Positions 35,270 through 44,729 are shown, numbered from the stretch's first letter. The stretch is 64,000 bases of DNA from Saprospiraceae bacterium (GCA_026993525.1 JALWSS010000026.1:29044-93043), one strand, 5' to 3'. Numbers and translations are program-made. Notes: generated by a model not told the origin, from the sequence alone.

Positions 35270-38162
35270 TACCCGGCCCCCTTCCCACCTCCCCCTTCAG
35301 GTACTGCCCCGTAAAGCTTTTCTTCACTTTGGCCACCTGCTCCGGGGTGCCTTCGCAGACGATGTTGCCGCCCCGGCTGCCGCCGTCGGGGCCGAGGTCA
35401 ATGATCCAGTCGGCGGTTTTCACCACGTCGAGGTTGTGTTCGATGACGAGGACGGTGTTGCCTTTGTCCACCAGTTTGTTGAGCACCCGAAGGAGGTGCC
35501 TGATGTCTTCAAAATGGAGGCCGGTGGTGGGTTCGTCGAGGATGTAGAGGGTGTTGCCGGTGTCGCGTTTTGAAAGTTCTTCCGAGAGTTTCACGCGCTG
35601 AGCTTCGCCGCCGGAGAGGGTGGTGGCCCGTTGCCCCAGGGTGATGTAGCCAAGCCCCACGTCTTCGAGGGTTTTGAGGCGGCGGTAGATTTTTGGAATT
35701 TTTTCGAAGAATTCCACTGCCTCACTCACCGACATGTTTAGCACGTCGTTGATGTTTTTGCCTTTGTACAGTATTTCCAGGGTTTCCCGGTTGTAGCGCC
35801 GGCCCAGGCAGCTTTCGCAGTCCACATACACATCGGGCAGGAAGTTCATTTCGATGACCCGCTTGCCGCTGCCCTGGCAAACCTCACAGCGCCCCCCCTT
35901 TACATTGAAAGAAAACCGGCCCGGTTTATAGCCCCTTATCTTCGCCTCCGGCAATCCGGCGAACAGCTTGCGGATGTCGTCAAAAAGCTTGGTGTAGGTA
36001 GCCGGGTTGGAGCGGGGTGTGCGGCCGATGGGCGATTGGTCAATTTCGATGACCTTGTCGAGGTGTTCTATCCCTTTGATGGACTTGTACGGCAGTGGTT
36101 TCTGAAGACTTTTGTAAAAGTGGCTTCGCAGAATGGGGTAGAGCGTCTCGTTGATGAGGCTGCTTTTGCCGCTGCCACTCACCCCGGTTACACAGGTGAA
36201 AGTTCCGAGCGGGATTTTCAGCGTGACATCGTTTAGGTTGTGGCCGGTGGCTCCTTTCAGCAACAGTTTTTTGCCGGAGCCTTTGCGGCGTTTTCGGGGC
36301 ACTTCTATTTTCCGGCGGCCGTTGAGGTAATCGGCGGTGAGGGTGCGCAATTTTTTGAATGCTTCCGGTTTTCCTTCGGCAACGACCTCACCGCCGTGGT
36401 GGCCGGCACCGGGTCCGAGGTCAATCAGGTAATCAGCCGCCAGCATGATGTCTTTGTCGTGTTCCACAACGATGACGGTGTTGCCGATATGGGTCAGTTC
36501 CTTCAGGGCCTCGATGAGGCGGTGGTTGTCGCGCTGGTGCAGACCGATACTCGGTTCGTCAAGGATATAGGTAATACCGGTCAGTTGGGAGCCGATTTGG
36601 GTAGCCAGGCGGATGCGCTGGCTTTCACCCCCTGAAAGGGTTCTGGCCGGGCGGTTGAGGCTGAGGTAGTCCAGCCCCACATGGAGCAGGAAACCCAGCC
36701 GCAGGCGTATTTCCTTGAGCACCTCTTGTCCGATGGTTTTTTGTCGGTTGCTGAGGTGTTGGTCCAGGTTGTTCATCCAATCGGCCAGGGTGCTGAGGTC
36801 CATTTCCGCCAGTTCGGCGATGTTCTTGCCACCCAGCTTGAAATGCAGGCTCTCGATGCGCAGGCGCTGGCCCTTGCAAGTGGGGCATTTGGCCACCGTC
36901 ATGTATTCTTCGGCCCACTGGCGGATTTTTTCCGAAGAGGTTTCCTCGTACCAGCGTTTGAGTTGGTTCACCAACCCCTCGTAGCCCAGGCTGTACACGT
37001 ATTCCGACTGGGCAAAACTGAGGTTCACCTTGAACGAATCGTCGCCACCGTACAGGATTGCGTCAAGGGCTTTCTTCGGAATGTCATTGACGGGGGTTGA
37101 GAAGCTGAATTTGAATTTCTTCGCAATGGCCTTCAGTTGTTTGAAGGTAAAGTTGTCACGCACTTCACCGAAGGGGGCAATGCCCTGCTCATTGATGCTT
37201 TTGCCGGGGTCGGGAATCACCTTGTCCAGGTCCACGGTGTTCATCTGGCCCAGGCCGTTGCAGTCGGGGCAGGCGCCGTAGGGGGAGTTGAAAGAAAAGC
37301 TGTTGGGAGAGGGTTCTTCGTAGCTGAGGCCCGTTTCGGGGTCCATGAGCATTTTGCTGAAGGCAATGGGCGCTCGCGCCTTTTCCATGTCCAACACCAT
37401 GATGAGGCCATTGCCCATTCGCAGGGCCGTTTGCATGGAAGAGGAGATGCGGTCGCGGCGCTTTTCAGCCACCGACAGCCGGTCCACTACCAGTTCTATG
37501 TCGTGCACCTTGTAGCGGTCCAGTTGCATGCCGGGTTCCATTTCCACCACCTCGCCATCCACCCGCACACGGGTGTAGCCTTGTTTGCGCATCTGGTCGA
37601 AGAGCTCCCGGTAATGACCTTTGCGGCCGCGCACCAGAGGAGCCAGCAGCAAAACCTTTTTCCCTTCAAAGCGCTCCATGATCTGCTGCAGCATCTGGTC
37701 TTCGTTGTAGCGCACCATCTTTTTGCCGGTGGCATAAGAGTAGGCCTCGCCGATGCGGGCGTACAGCAGGCGCAGGAAGTCGTAAATCTCCGTAATGGTT
37801 CCGACGGTGGAGCGGGGGTTGCGGCCGGTGGTTTTTTGCTCAATGGAGATGACAGGGCTCAGACCGGAGATCATCTCCACTTCCGGTCTCTCCATGTTGC
37901 CCAGAAACTGCCGGGCGTAGGAGTTGAAAGTCTCCATGTAGCGGCGTTGCCCCTCGGCATAAATGGTGTCAAAAGCCAGGGAACTCTTGCCACTGCCGCT
38001 GATGCCGGTAATGACCACCAGTTGGTTGCGTGGAATGCGCACCCCGATGTCTTTCAGGTTGTGCTCTTTGGCACCCACCACTTCTATCACCTCCTCTTCG
38101 TTAACAACTTCCGGAAAGGCGGCACCAAGGGTTTCCGTGTTTTCTTTTGCAGACCTGGACAT
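35253..38162 (-). CDS. uvrA: Excinuclease ABC subunit A
   Basis: Damage-recognition ATPase of nucleotide excision repair. The 969-residue protein has two ABC modules: first Walker A TGISGSGKSSLAFDT and signature TLSGGESQRIRLATQIG; second Walker A GVSGSGKSSLINETLYP and signature LSGGEAQRVKLSEELS. Zinc modules are AKCPTCKGQRLRIE and RCEVCQGSGKRVIE with ESCLGRRYNRET. Normal length. The last residues (GRGPGIRDSG) are not conserved and overlap the convergent small gene. Confidence 0.96.
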   Translation of the reverse strand: MSRSAKENTETLGAAFPEVVNEEEVIEVVGAKEHNLKDIGVRIPRNQLVVITGISGSGKSSLAFDTIYAEGQRRYMETFNSYARQFLGNMERPEVEMISGLSPVISIEQKTTGRNPRSTVGTITEIYDFLRLLYARIGEAYSYATGKKMVRYNEDQMLQQIMERFEGKKVLLLAPLVRGRKGHYRELFDQMRKQGYTRVRVDGEVVEMEPGMQLDRYKVHDIELVVDRLSVAEKRRDRISSSMQTALRMGNGLIMVLDMEKARAPIAFSKMLMDPETGLSYEEPSPNSFSFNSPYGACPDCNGLGQMNTVDLDKVIPDPGKSINEQGIAPFGEVRDNFTFKQLKAIAKKFKFSFSTPVNDIPKKALDAILYGGDDSFKVNLSFAQSEYVYSLGYEGLVNQLKRWYEETSSEKIRQWAEEYMTVAKCPTCKGQRLRIESLHFKLGGKNIAELAEMDLSTLADWMNNLDQHLSNRQKTIGQEVLKEIRLRLGFLLHVGLDYLSLNRPARTLSGGESQRIRLATQIGSQLTGITYILDEPSIGLHQRDNHRLIEALKELTHIGNTVIVVEHDKDIMLAADYLIDLGPGAGHHGGEVVAEGKPEAFKKLRTLTADYLNGRRKIEVPRKRRKGSGKKLLLKGATGHNLNDVTLKIPLGTFTCVTGVSGSGKSSLINETLYPILRSHFYKSLQKPLPYKSIKGIEHLDKVIEIDQSPIGRTPRSNPATYTKLFDDIRKLFAGLPEAKIRGYKPGRFSFNVKGGRCEVCQGSGKRVIEMNFLPDVYVDCESCLGRRYNRETLEILYKGKNINDVLNMSVSEAVEFFEKIPKIYRRLKTLEDVGLGYITLGQRATTLSGGEAQRVKLSEELSKRDTGNTLYILDEPTTGLHFEDIRHLLRVLNKLVDKGNTVLVIEHNLDVVKTADWIIDLGPDGGSRGGNIVCEGTPEQVAKVKKSFTGQYLKGEVGRGPGIRDSG

Positions 38163-38679
38163 GGATTTTCTGAATATTTCAAGATGGCATAAAACCGGCC
38201 TGCGAAGTTAGCCATTCGGCCGGGTTGGCGGGTAGTGCCAACGGACAATGTCCGAAGCCTTTGAACTCAACGGACTGTGTCCGGCTCCGGCGGTGTTTCA
38301 CCAACAGATGAGAAGGTGCCGGGTTTTTGCCGGGAGCGAATTACCTGGTTATAACCTGTAAAAAAAGGCCGGTGGCGCAGGTCAACAGGGCAGGCATGGT
38401 TGTGTCGTAAGAGCAACCTGCACATTGCAATGAGTTTACTTCCCCCTCCCTTCGGAAATTTTTTTTTCATTTTTTTTTCTCCCCTTCGGTAACGCCGGAC
38501 CACTTGCCGGCAATAAGGGGCGTCATGGCTTGCGGCAGTTCCCTTCCGGGCAGGCCAGGCAACCCCAAAAAACCAATTTCCCACCTCACACCCAATCACA
38601 GCCGCCGGCCGGGCCGGTGGCTCCTGCCTTTGGGCAATGACATTCATTGAATTTCTTAACTCATCAAAACCATTCAACA
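38163..38679. other. Intergenic region upstream of uvrA
   Basis: About 515 bases between divergent genes. It contains two short palindromes, described separately, and poly-T tracts near 38459-38480. No gene or remnant is recognised. Confidence 0.5.
38242..38283. promoter_or_regulatory. Tandem palindromes upstream of uvrA
   Basis: CGGACAATGTCCG at 38242-38254 and CGGACTGTGTCCG at 38271-38283 are near-identical palindromes 29 bases apart, 80-121 bases upstream of the uvrA start. Arrangement and position suit a dimeric repressor such as an SOS regulator, but the sequence does not match a LexA box known to me. They could equally be a dispersed hairpin repeat. Confidence 0.3.
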
Positions 38680-40164
38680 ATGAAACGAATGAAAACTTTT
38701 CCGATCCTGGCCCTGTTCCTGGGCCTCTTCTTCGCACAAGACCTCAGCGCACAGATCAGCGGGCAGGTGGTTGACCTTTACCTCAACCGCTACAACTCCG
38801 CCACCACCGGTGCCAAGTTGCCCGTCGAAGACGGTGAGATACTCGGTACCATGCACTTCCGGGGCTGGACACCCGGCGACGAGTACCAGTCCAGCACCGC
38901 CATCAGAACCTATGTGACCGGAAACCCCACACCCGGATTCCTGCCCGGCCGCCTGGCTTTCTACACCGGCGGTTCCGACCTCTTCAACCACGAGCGGATG
39001 ACCATCCTCGAGAATGGCAACGTCGGCATCGGTCTCAGCAACCCCCAGGAATTGCTCGACATCAACGGCAACACCATCGTCCGGGGGAGGCGCATCTTTC
39101 TCGGCCTCGCCAGCCCATTTGCCGACGGCGGTGAGGCTTTCACCCACACCGACACGGATGGCTTCTCAGGCCTGCCCGGCGATGTGCTGGCCATCAATTA
39201 CAACGGTGATTTCGAAGGGGGGGTGTTCGTTGGCTGCCCCGGCCTCCGGGTTTGCGGAATCCTGGAAACCGAGTGCTTCAAAACCACCAAAAACTTCATC
39301 GCTGAACAAGGCAATGTGGTGGCTTTCGGAGGCGCCAGCCCGGCGGTGGACTGCGACACGCCCGGTGAAGGGGATTTCATCGCCTACGGCAACAACGGAG
39401 ACTTCATAGCAAAACACGGTAATTTCATCGCCGAAGCCGGAGACCTTCAGGCACTCAGCGGCAATGTGTTTGCCGATCAGAACATCGCTTCGCAAAACGG
39501 CAACATCACCGCAACGAACGGCGATGTGGTTGCACGCATGAACGTGCAGGCATTGACGGGAGACATCACCGCCCTTTCCGGGGAAATCTCTGCCGATCAA
39601 AACATCACTTCGCAAAACGGCCACCTGCTGGCCCCCAACGGAAACCTCGTCGCCCAAAACGTCACCGCCAGCACCGGCGATGTGGAAGCCTCGCAAAACG
39701 TAAAGGCCCTCCTCGGCAACGTCTCTGCTGACTTTGGCGATGTAACTGCCGGGCAAAACATCATTGCCGCTAACGATGTGGATGCCGGCAACGATGTATC
39801 CGCCGGCAACAACCTGCGGGTAGGTGTGAGCACCGCTAACATGCCTGCCGGCTACCGCGCCGCCATTGCAGGCAAGCTGATCTGCGAAGAGGTGCGGGTT
39901 TCCCTCCAGGCCGACTGGCCCGACTATGTTTTCGAAGAAAATTACAAAACGCCCACCCCCGCCGAGTGGGAGGCTTTTATCAAAGCCAACAAACACCTCC
40001 CCGGTGTACCCTCTGCCGCAGAAGTGGCCGACCAGGGCATCGCCCTCGGCCAAATGCAGGCCATCCTTCTTCAGAAAATCGAGGAATTGACCCTCATCGT
40101 CATCAAGCAGCAGAAGGAGATTGAGTTGTTGAGGAATCGAGGAATCGAGGAACTGAGGAACTGA
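38680..40164 (+). CDS. Repeat-rich surface protein with S74-like C-terminal coiled coil
   Basis: A 494-residue exported protein (signal MKRMKTFPILALFLGLFFA). Residues about 230-390 are a series of short repeats of the pattern G-N/D-[IV]-x-A, such as GNFIAEAGDLQALSGN and GEISADQNITSQNG, which suggest a beta-solenoid stalk. The C-terminus has DYVFEENYKTPTPAEWEAF, HLPGVPSAAEVADQG and a coiled coil (LLQKIEELTLIVIKQQKEIE), the usual ending of Bacteroidota tail-fibre-like proteins related to the S74 chaperone domain. The last residues RNRGIEELRN are encoded by simple DNA repeats that continue past the stop. It is probably an adhesin or fibre; partner unknown. Confidence 0.75.
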   Translation: MKRMKTFPILALFLGLFFAQDLSAQISGQVVDLYLNRYNSATTGAKLPVEDGEILGTMHFRGWTPGDEYQSSTAIRTYVTGNPTPGFLPGRLAFYTGGSDLFNHERMTILENGNVGIGLSNPQELLDINGNTIVRGRRIFLGLASPFADGGEAFTHTDTDGFSGLPGDVLAINYNGDFEGGVFVGCPGLRVCGILETECFKTTKNFIAEQGNVVAFGGASPAVDCDTPGEGDFIAYGNNGDFIAKHGNFIAEAGDLQALSGNVFADQNIASQNGNITATNGDVVARMNVQALTGDITALSGEISADQNITSQNGHLLAPNGNLVAQNVTASTGDVEASQNVKALLGNVSADFGDVTAGQNIIAANDVDAGNDVSAGNNLRVGVSTANMPAGYRAAIAGKLICEEVRVSLQADWPDYVFEENYKTPTPAEWEAFIKANKHLPGVPSAAEVADQGIALGQMQAILLQKIEELTLIVIKQQKEIELLRNRGIEELRN

Positions 40165-40298
40165 GGAACTGAGCCTGTCTGCCGGCCAGGCAGGGAATTG
40201 AGGGTGCTGGGGAAACCTTAAAAAACCCTCTAAAAACCTAAAAAACCCTCATAAAAACCTCAAAAACCCTCTTCAAAAACCATTTAACAACCTGAAAA
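40165..40298. repeat. Simple repeats and GC hairpin between surface protein and protease genes
   Basis: GAGGAACT units run from inside the preceding gene into GCCTGTCTGCCGGCCAGGCAGG near 40171, the reverse complement of the block near 17640. Then follow about six variants of CCTCAAAAACC or CCTAAAAAACC. Confidence 0.7.
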
Positions 40299-42515
40299 AT
40301 GAAAAAGCTAATCACAACCATAAGCATAGGCCTGTTGGGTTGGATGGGCATTGCCTTCGGGCAAAACGAGGCCCTGCTCCAACTGGCCAGGCCCGGCAGC
40401 ACGGCCGAGTGGCTGAAAGTGCGGCCGGAGCTGTCACTGCCGGCCGGCGACTTTCTGCAGGCGCTGCGGCCGGCCCTCCAACTACAGGTTTCTGACGAAC
40501 TGCGCATCAGCAGTGTCAAAACCGATGAACTGGGCATGACCCACTATCGCCTCCGGCAATATGCACACGGCATTCCGGTGCGGGGGCTCGAATACCAATT
40601 GCACGAAAAGAACGGCCGCATCCACCTTGCCAACGGCAAACTGGTTGCCGGCATCCCGGCGCCACCGCCCGGCTGGATGAGCGAAGACAAGGCAGTGGTG
40701 AATGCACTGGACGCTGTGCCCTCCACCAGCTACCTCTGGCTGGACGAAAAGGCTACCGCCCAATTGCGCCAGCGAACGGAAAAGCCCGACACCTCTTTTT
40801 ACCCGAAGGGTAAACTGGTGTGGGAATGCGCCGACCTGCGCCAGGGCTACAGCCCCGATAACATGCAGCTGTGCTGGTCTTTCGACATATACACCGGCGA
40901 CGGGCACTCGGCAACGGTGCTGCTGGATGCCTATACCGGTGAGCTGATCCGAAAAATACCACTCGACATCCACTGCGACCCCGGCACCGGCAACACCACC
41001 TGGAACGGCAACGTGACCGTGAACAGTGACCAGTCCGGCTCCAGCTTTATCCTGCTGGACGACTGCCAGGCACCCAACATCCACGTCTTCAACGGCAACG
41101 ATTCAGCCTCCACGGCCTTTGCGACGGAATACGTGGACGGCGACAACACCTGGACCAACACCAGCGCCGTGCAGACTTACTTCGGCTTGCGCCAAAGCTG
41201 GCAGTACTTCCTGACCCAGCACGGCCGCGACAGCTACGACGACAGCGCCGCCAACATCAACGGCTACAACGAGGCCGGCTTCATAAACTCCAGCGGCAAC
41301 ACCTACTGGAGCAACGCCAGTTGGAGCGGCGGCTCCCAGGTGCTCCGATTCGGCGACAACGGCACGGCCAACGCCAATGACGACTGGAATTCGGTGGACA
41401 TCGTGGGGCACGAGTTCACCCATGCGGTGACACAGTTCACCGCCGGCCTGCAATACCTGGGCGAGTCCGGGGCCCTCAACGAATCGTTCAGCGATATCTT
41501 CGGGGAAATGGTGGAGCTGTTTACCGAAGGAAACATGGACTGGCTGGTGGGCGGCGACAGAGGCGCCATCAGGGATATGTCCGCACCGGGCGCCTTCAAC
41601 GACCCGGACACCTACCTGGGTGCCAACTGGTTCCCCACCACCGCCGACAGCGTTGACAACGGTGGGGTGCACACCAACAGCGGGGTGCAGAACTACTGGT
41701 TCTACCTGCTCTCACAGGGTGGCTCGGGCTTCAACGACAACGGCGATTATTTCGAAGTGCAGGGCATCGGCCCGGTAAGTGCCGCCCGCATCGCCTACCG
41801 GAACCTGACCACTTACCTGGGTACCACTTCCGGTTATGCCGCCGCCAAAGACGGCGCCATCCAGGCTGCTGAGGATTTGTTCGGTTCCTGTTCCAACGAG
41901 GTGTTTCAAACCGCCCGGGCATGGGCTGCGGTGGGCCTGTATACCAGCGATGCACTGGGCTACGACATCGCCATTGATTGCCCCAGCCTGAACGCCATTC
42001 ACGGCTTGCTGCTGCCTTACAGTGCCGTGGCGCTCAACGACATTTATTCCGATTGCAACATCGCCGCCAACGGCACGCTGGTGTCCTTTCAGGCCGGTCA
42101 TCATGTGGTGCTGCGGCCCGGCTTCCGCAGTGGCGACGATTTCCACGCTTTCATTGTCCCTTGCGGGGCTTCGTCAGCCGGTCTGGGCAGCCGCAGCGCC
42201 GTGCTGACCCTCCCCGGAACACATCCAAACCCCTTGGCTTCTGTAGCAGCTTCGCTGCAATGCAGTGCCTTCCCCAATCCTTTCTCCGGCAGCTTCCGCT
42301 TGCAGTACGACCTGCCGAAGAACACCGAGATCAGTATCCTGCTCTACGACCAGACCGGCCACCTCCAGCGCCGCCTGGCCGACCGTGAGCTCCAGGACAG
42401 CGGGTTCCACTCCCGAGAATTTGAAACCGCCACCCTTGACGACGGGGTCTATTACCTGGAGCTGATCACCCCTTCGGAGAAACGAACGCTGAAACTGGTT
42501 AAACTCCGCAACTGA
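40299..42515 (+). CDS. Secreted M4-family metallopeptidase with T9SS sorting domain
   Basis: A 738-residue thermolysin-like neutral protease. In order: signal peptide (MKKLITTISIGLLGWMGIAF), FTP/PepSY-type propeptide to about 215, M4 catalytic domain with the zinc motif VGHEFTHAVTQF and the third ligand in SGALNESFSDIFGEM, then a 3-coathanger stack (ANGTLVSFQAGHHVVLRPGF). It ends in a T9SS type A domain (FPNPFSGSFRLQYDLPKN to LKLVKLRN). It should be exported through the Sec system, cross the outer membrane by T9SS and be attached or released at the cell surface. The translocon gene sprA is 13 kb away. Confidence 0.94.
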   Translation: MKKLITTISIGLLGWMGIAFGQNEALLQLARPGSTAEWLKVRPELSLPAGDFLQALRPALQLQVSDELRISSVKTDELGMTHYRLRQYAHGIPVRGLEYQLHEKNGRIHLANGKLVAGIPAPPPGWMSEDKAVVNALDAVPSTSYLWLDEKATAQLRQRTEKPDTSFYPKGKLVWECADLRQGYSPDNMQLCWSFDIYTGDGHSATVLLDAYTGELIRKIPLDIHCDPGTGNTTWNGNVTVNSDQSGSSFILLDDCQAPNIHVFNGNDSASTAFATEYVDGDNTWTNTSAVQTYFGLRQSWQYFLTQHGRDSYDDSAANINGYNEAGFINSSGNTYWSNASWSGGSQVLRFGDNGTANANDDWNSVDIVGHEFTHAVTQFTAGLQYLGESGALNESFSDIFGEMVELFTEGNMDWLVGGDRGAIRDMSAPGAFNDPDTYLGANWFPTTADSVDNGGVHTNSGVQNYWFYLLSQGGSGFNDNGDYFEVQGIGPVSAARIAYRNLTTYLGTTSGYAAAKDGAIQAAEDLFGSCSNEVFQTARAWAAVGLYTSDALGYDIAIDCPSLNAIHGLLLPYSAVALNDIYSDCNIAANGTLVSFQAGHHVVLRPGFRSGDDFHAFIVPCGASSAGLGSRSAVLTLPGTHPNPLASVAASLQCSAFPNPFSGSFRLQYDLPKNTEISILLYDQTGHLQRRLADRELQDSGFHSREFETATLDDGVYYLELITPSEKRTLKLVKLRN

Positions 42516-42581
42516 TGCGGCGTCCATGCCGGCGTTGCCAGTTTCTCCAAAGGCAATCTCAAACATTGGGGTAGATGCGAA

Positions 42582-42617
42582 AGGCCTCCCGCTGTAGAGT
42601 GGGGGCCTTTCTTTGTT
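42582..42617 (+). terminator. Rho-independent terminator after the M4 protease gene
   Basis: AGGCCTCCC pairs with GGGGGCCT around a ten-base loop, followed by TTTCTTTGTTTG. It lies 67 bases after the protease stop codon. Confidence 0.75.
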
Positions 42618-42664
42618 TGTGGTTGGGAGGGGGGGGGTACAGAATGGTTGCGAAGGATACTGAT

Positions 42665-42880
42665 TTACTGTTTTTCCAGGGTTGCCCCTAAGAGGTTATC
42701 GTTCACCGGCGATTGCCGGTTGAGGTCCTTTGGGATGTGCGTGTCCCGGTTGTAATGCGGTTTGGAGTACTCATCGGTCAATTTCAGGAAGAGCAAAAAC
42801 GTAAGCTGCTCCAGGTATTCGCCGTAGCTATGGCCATCGTCTCGCAGGGTGTGGCAGTAGTTCCGGAGGGGGCGCTCAAA
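42665..42880 (-). pseudogene. Fragment of a type I restriction methylase gene (hsdM N-terminus)
   Basis: The minus strand reads 71 codons ending in TAA. CHTLRDDGHSYGEYLEQLTF, LLFLKLTDEYSKPHYNRDTH and IPKDLNRQSP are the characteristic N-terminal region of HsdM. The frame begins inside the end of the 156-residue gene upstream (overlap at 42876-42880), with no start codon in place, and nothing of the methylase catalytic domain is left. The first part is repeated at 44598-44729. Confidence 0.7.
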
Positions 42881-42943
42881 GTTTCAGTTTTGCGATGGGC
42901 AACAAGCCTGCATTAACCAGTTCTCGATATTGCCTTGAAGTTT
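42811..42943. repeat. 133-bp direct repeat, left copy
   Basis: Matches 44660-44792 with five mismatches in 133 bases. It spans the last codons of the 156-residue gene and the start of the hsdM fragment. The two copies bracket the ATPase gene and most of its partner. Confidence 0.85.
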
Positions 42944-43346
42944 TCAGAATGTTGAATTTCCCCGATTGAACCCAATAAAATGGGGTCCTTTCTTTCGCTT
43001 TCAACTGATTGATTGCTGATGCTTTTCCATTCAGCCAATCTTTGAGCCATTGGAGTTTTTTCAAAACGATACTTATTTCACTGGTTTGTGCCGGGTGTAT
43101 TTCCACAAAATAGGCCTTGCCGTCATAACCAAGCACATAGTCCCAGCGGTTTTCGTCGGGGTAAAGCCTGGCCACACAGGCATCGACATCTAAGCTGCCA
43201 TCCGCTTTGCGTGTGTCTGAGAGTTCGACTTTGCTGCTGTTCCTTCCCATTGCCCGCAAGCCTTGTTGATAGCAAGCTTTCACATCCGCTGTAGCCAACA
43301 CTGCCTTCTTGAATTTGTTGGTTGGTTGCTTAGCCTTGAGCAGCAA
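42876..43346 (-). CDS. 156-residue partner of the ATPase, possible nuclease-like protein
   Basis: A 156-residue protein with no family name that I can give. The centre, NRWDYVLGYDGKAYFVEIHP, has the acid-hairpin-acid layout of restriction-endonuclease-like folds (Asp, then Glu-x-His instead of Glu-x-Lys), so a nuclease or inactive relative is possible but unproven. IVLKKLQWLKDWLNGKAS and TPFYWVQSGKF follow. It overlaps the end of the ATPase gene by 17 bases, so the two are translated together and probably act together. Its last 18 codons recur as a fragment at 44730-44792. Confidence 0.75.
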   Translation of the reverse strand: MLLKAKQPTNKFKKAVLATADVKACYQQGLRAMGRNSSKVELSDTRKADGSLDVDACVARLYPDENRWDYVLGYDGKAYFVEIHPAQTSEISIVLKKLQWLKDWLNGKASAINQLKAKERTPFYWVQSGKFNILKTSRQYRELVNAGLLPIAKLKL

Positions 43347-44517
43347 GTTTGGCGATTACTTCAGCTGCCCGGCTGGCAAATTCGGTAAGTCCGCCCCAAT
43401 TGGCTTCGGCGTCATCGTCGCTTCCGGAGTCCAAGCTGGAAATGTCCTTGATGGTTACCTCACCTTCGTTGCGCTGGAAGTAATAAGTCTTGAATTCCTT
43501 ATTGTCAATAATGGTTTCATAAAGCCGTTTGAGGCTTGTCCTCTTTGTATCAAAAAGCTGTGCGAGATCGTTTGCGGTTCCCTTCATGGTTTGGATATAC
43601 CTCATAGCCCATGACAGTTCCAGAAGAACCGGAGAATGAGTGGAAATGACCACCCTATACCCCCTTTCCATCAATTCAAAACAAAGAAGCAGCACCGCCT
43701 GGATGGCCTTTGGGTGCAGGCCCATTTCTGGTTCTTCCATCACTACCCACTCTATTTCGCCTTTACGTGAAACTTTGGACGGTGGTATCAAATGATACAA
43801 GGAAAGTAATAAAGGCAAAAATTCTTTTTGTCCCGATGACCATGACATCAAAGGCAGTTCGCTGTCACCGACGTGCAGCATGAACCTTCGTTTCAGGGTT
43901 CGTTTGTCCAACTTTACCGATGCCCCATAAAATATTGCCCGGTTTATCTCATCCCGCAAGAGTTTATTCATTTTGCCTCTTCGGGGAAAGACATCAGATT
44001 GTGTGGTTTGCCCGTTCCCGGATTCCTTCTCCATGAGAATGCGCAAAGTTTCACCAAATGACTTCATGACGTAGGGGTCTCCAATCTCAAAAGCACCAAA
44101 ACTCCGGGGCCACCCCTGGAACATGGTGGTAACCCGTTGCGCTGGAATGTAAAAGAGGTTCTCTTCTTTCACTTTCGCCGCTGGCCGACCTGGCTTAGGC
44201 AGGAAAAAATCTGATGAAGAGGCGCTCATGTTTTCGAACTCAACCAGGGTATTAGGTTTCCAGATGCCAGACATACCCTCACCAAAAAACAGTTCGAGCA
44301 AGTGCTTGCTGTTTTTTCCCCAGTCATATCCAAAAGTTTTCAAGGTCTCGGAAATGTGGTCTTTATCTACAAGAAGTTTCAGTAACTGTAGGAACAAACT
44401 TTTGCCGCTCGCTTGCGGCCCAACAAGCAAGGTGAAATCACCGAACTCCACCTGCCCCGAGGCTATCTGGGCAAAATTTTTCACCGATAAAGTGGGCGCC
44501 TTTTCTTTGTTTTTCAT
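43330..44517 (-). CDS. AAA/ABC-type ATPase of a two-gene accessory module
   Basis: A 395-residue ATPase of the AAA_21/OLD-like SMC-ABC group. It has Walker A (LLVGPQASGKSLFLQLL), an ABC-signature-like SWSSGQKEFLPLLLSLY, Walker B (EWVVMEEPEMGLHPKAI) and the switch VISTHSPVLLELSW. There is no TOPRIM domain, unlike OLD nucleases. The start at 44517 (MKNKEKAPTLSVKNF) was preferred over one 28 codons upstream because homology begins here. ATPases of this type paired with a small protein are common in anti-phage modules; flanking direct repeats and hsdM remnants support an accessory origin. Confidence 0.85.
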   Translation of the reverse strand: MKNKEKAPTLSVKNFAQIASGQVEFGDFTLLVGPQASGKSLFLQLLKLLVDKDHISETLKTFGYDWGKNSKHLLELFFGEGMSGIWKPNTLVEFENMSASSSDFFLPKPGRPAAKVKEENLFYIPAQRVTTMFQGWPRSFGAFEIGDPYVMKSFGETLRILMEKESGNGQTTQSDVFPRRGKMNKLLRDEINRAIFYGASVKLDKRTLKRRFMLHVGDSELPLMSWSSGQKEFLPLLLSLYHLIPPSKVSRKGEIEWVVMEEPEMGLHPKAIQAVLLLCFELMERGYRVVISTHSPVLLELSWAMRYIQTMKGTANDLAQLFDTKRTSLKRLYETIIDNKEFKTYYFQRNEGEVTIKDISSLDSGSDDDAEANWGGLTEFASRAAEVIAKLAAQG

Positions 44518-44597
44518 GGATGAATGCTTTTGTGCAAATGTAAGGTTTCCTGCCAGCAGTAAACGGTGATATCGGATGTGGAGAATTGCCACCGAAT

Positions 44598-44729
44598 TCA
44601 ATCACATAGATTCATCTGCCCCAACAACACCCCCACCAGCTCATCCCCGGTCTCCTGAGCCAGGTACTCGCCGTAGCTGGGGCCATCGTCTCGCAGGGTG
44701 TGGCAGTAGTTCCGGAGGGGGCGCTCAAA
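44598..44729 (-). pseudogene. Second hsdM N-terminal fragment
   Basis: The minus strand reads ERPLRNYCHTLRDDGPSYGE, the same HsdM start as at 42880. After YGEYLAQ it switches to an unrelated ending (ETGDELVGVLLGQMNLCD). The preceding bases (44730-44792) encode a degenerate copy of the last residues of the 156-residue protein, with LVP for LLP and RKL for REL. It is a remnant of a second copy of the module. Confidence 0.65.

Noticed and set aside
42876..44517. PARIS (AriA-AriB) or Gabija-type identity for the ATPase module
   Set aside because: The partner lacks TOPRIM and DUF4435 features and there is no UvrD-like helicase; only the ATPase class is shared.
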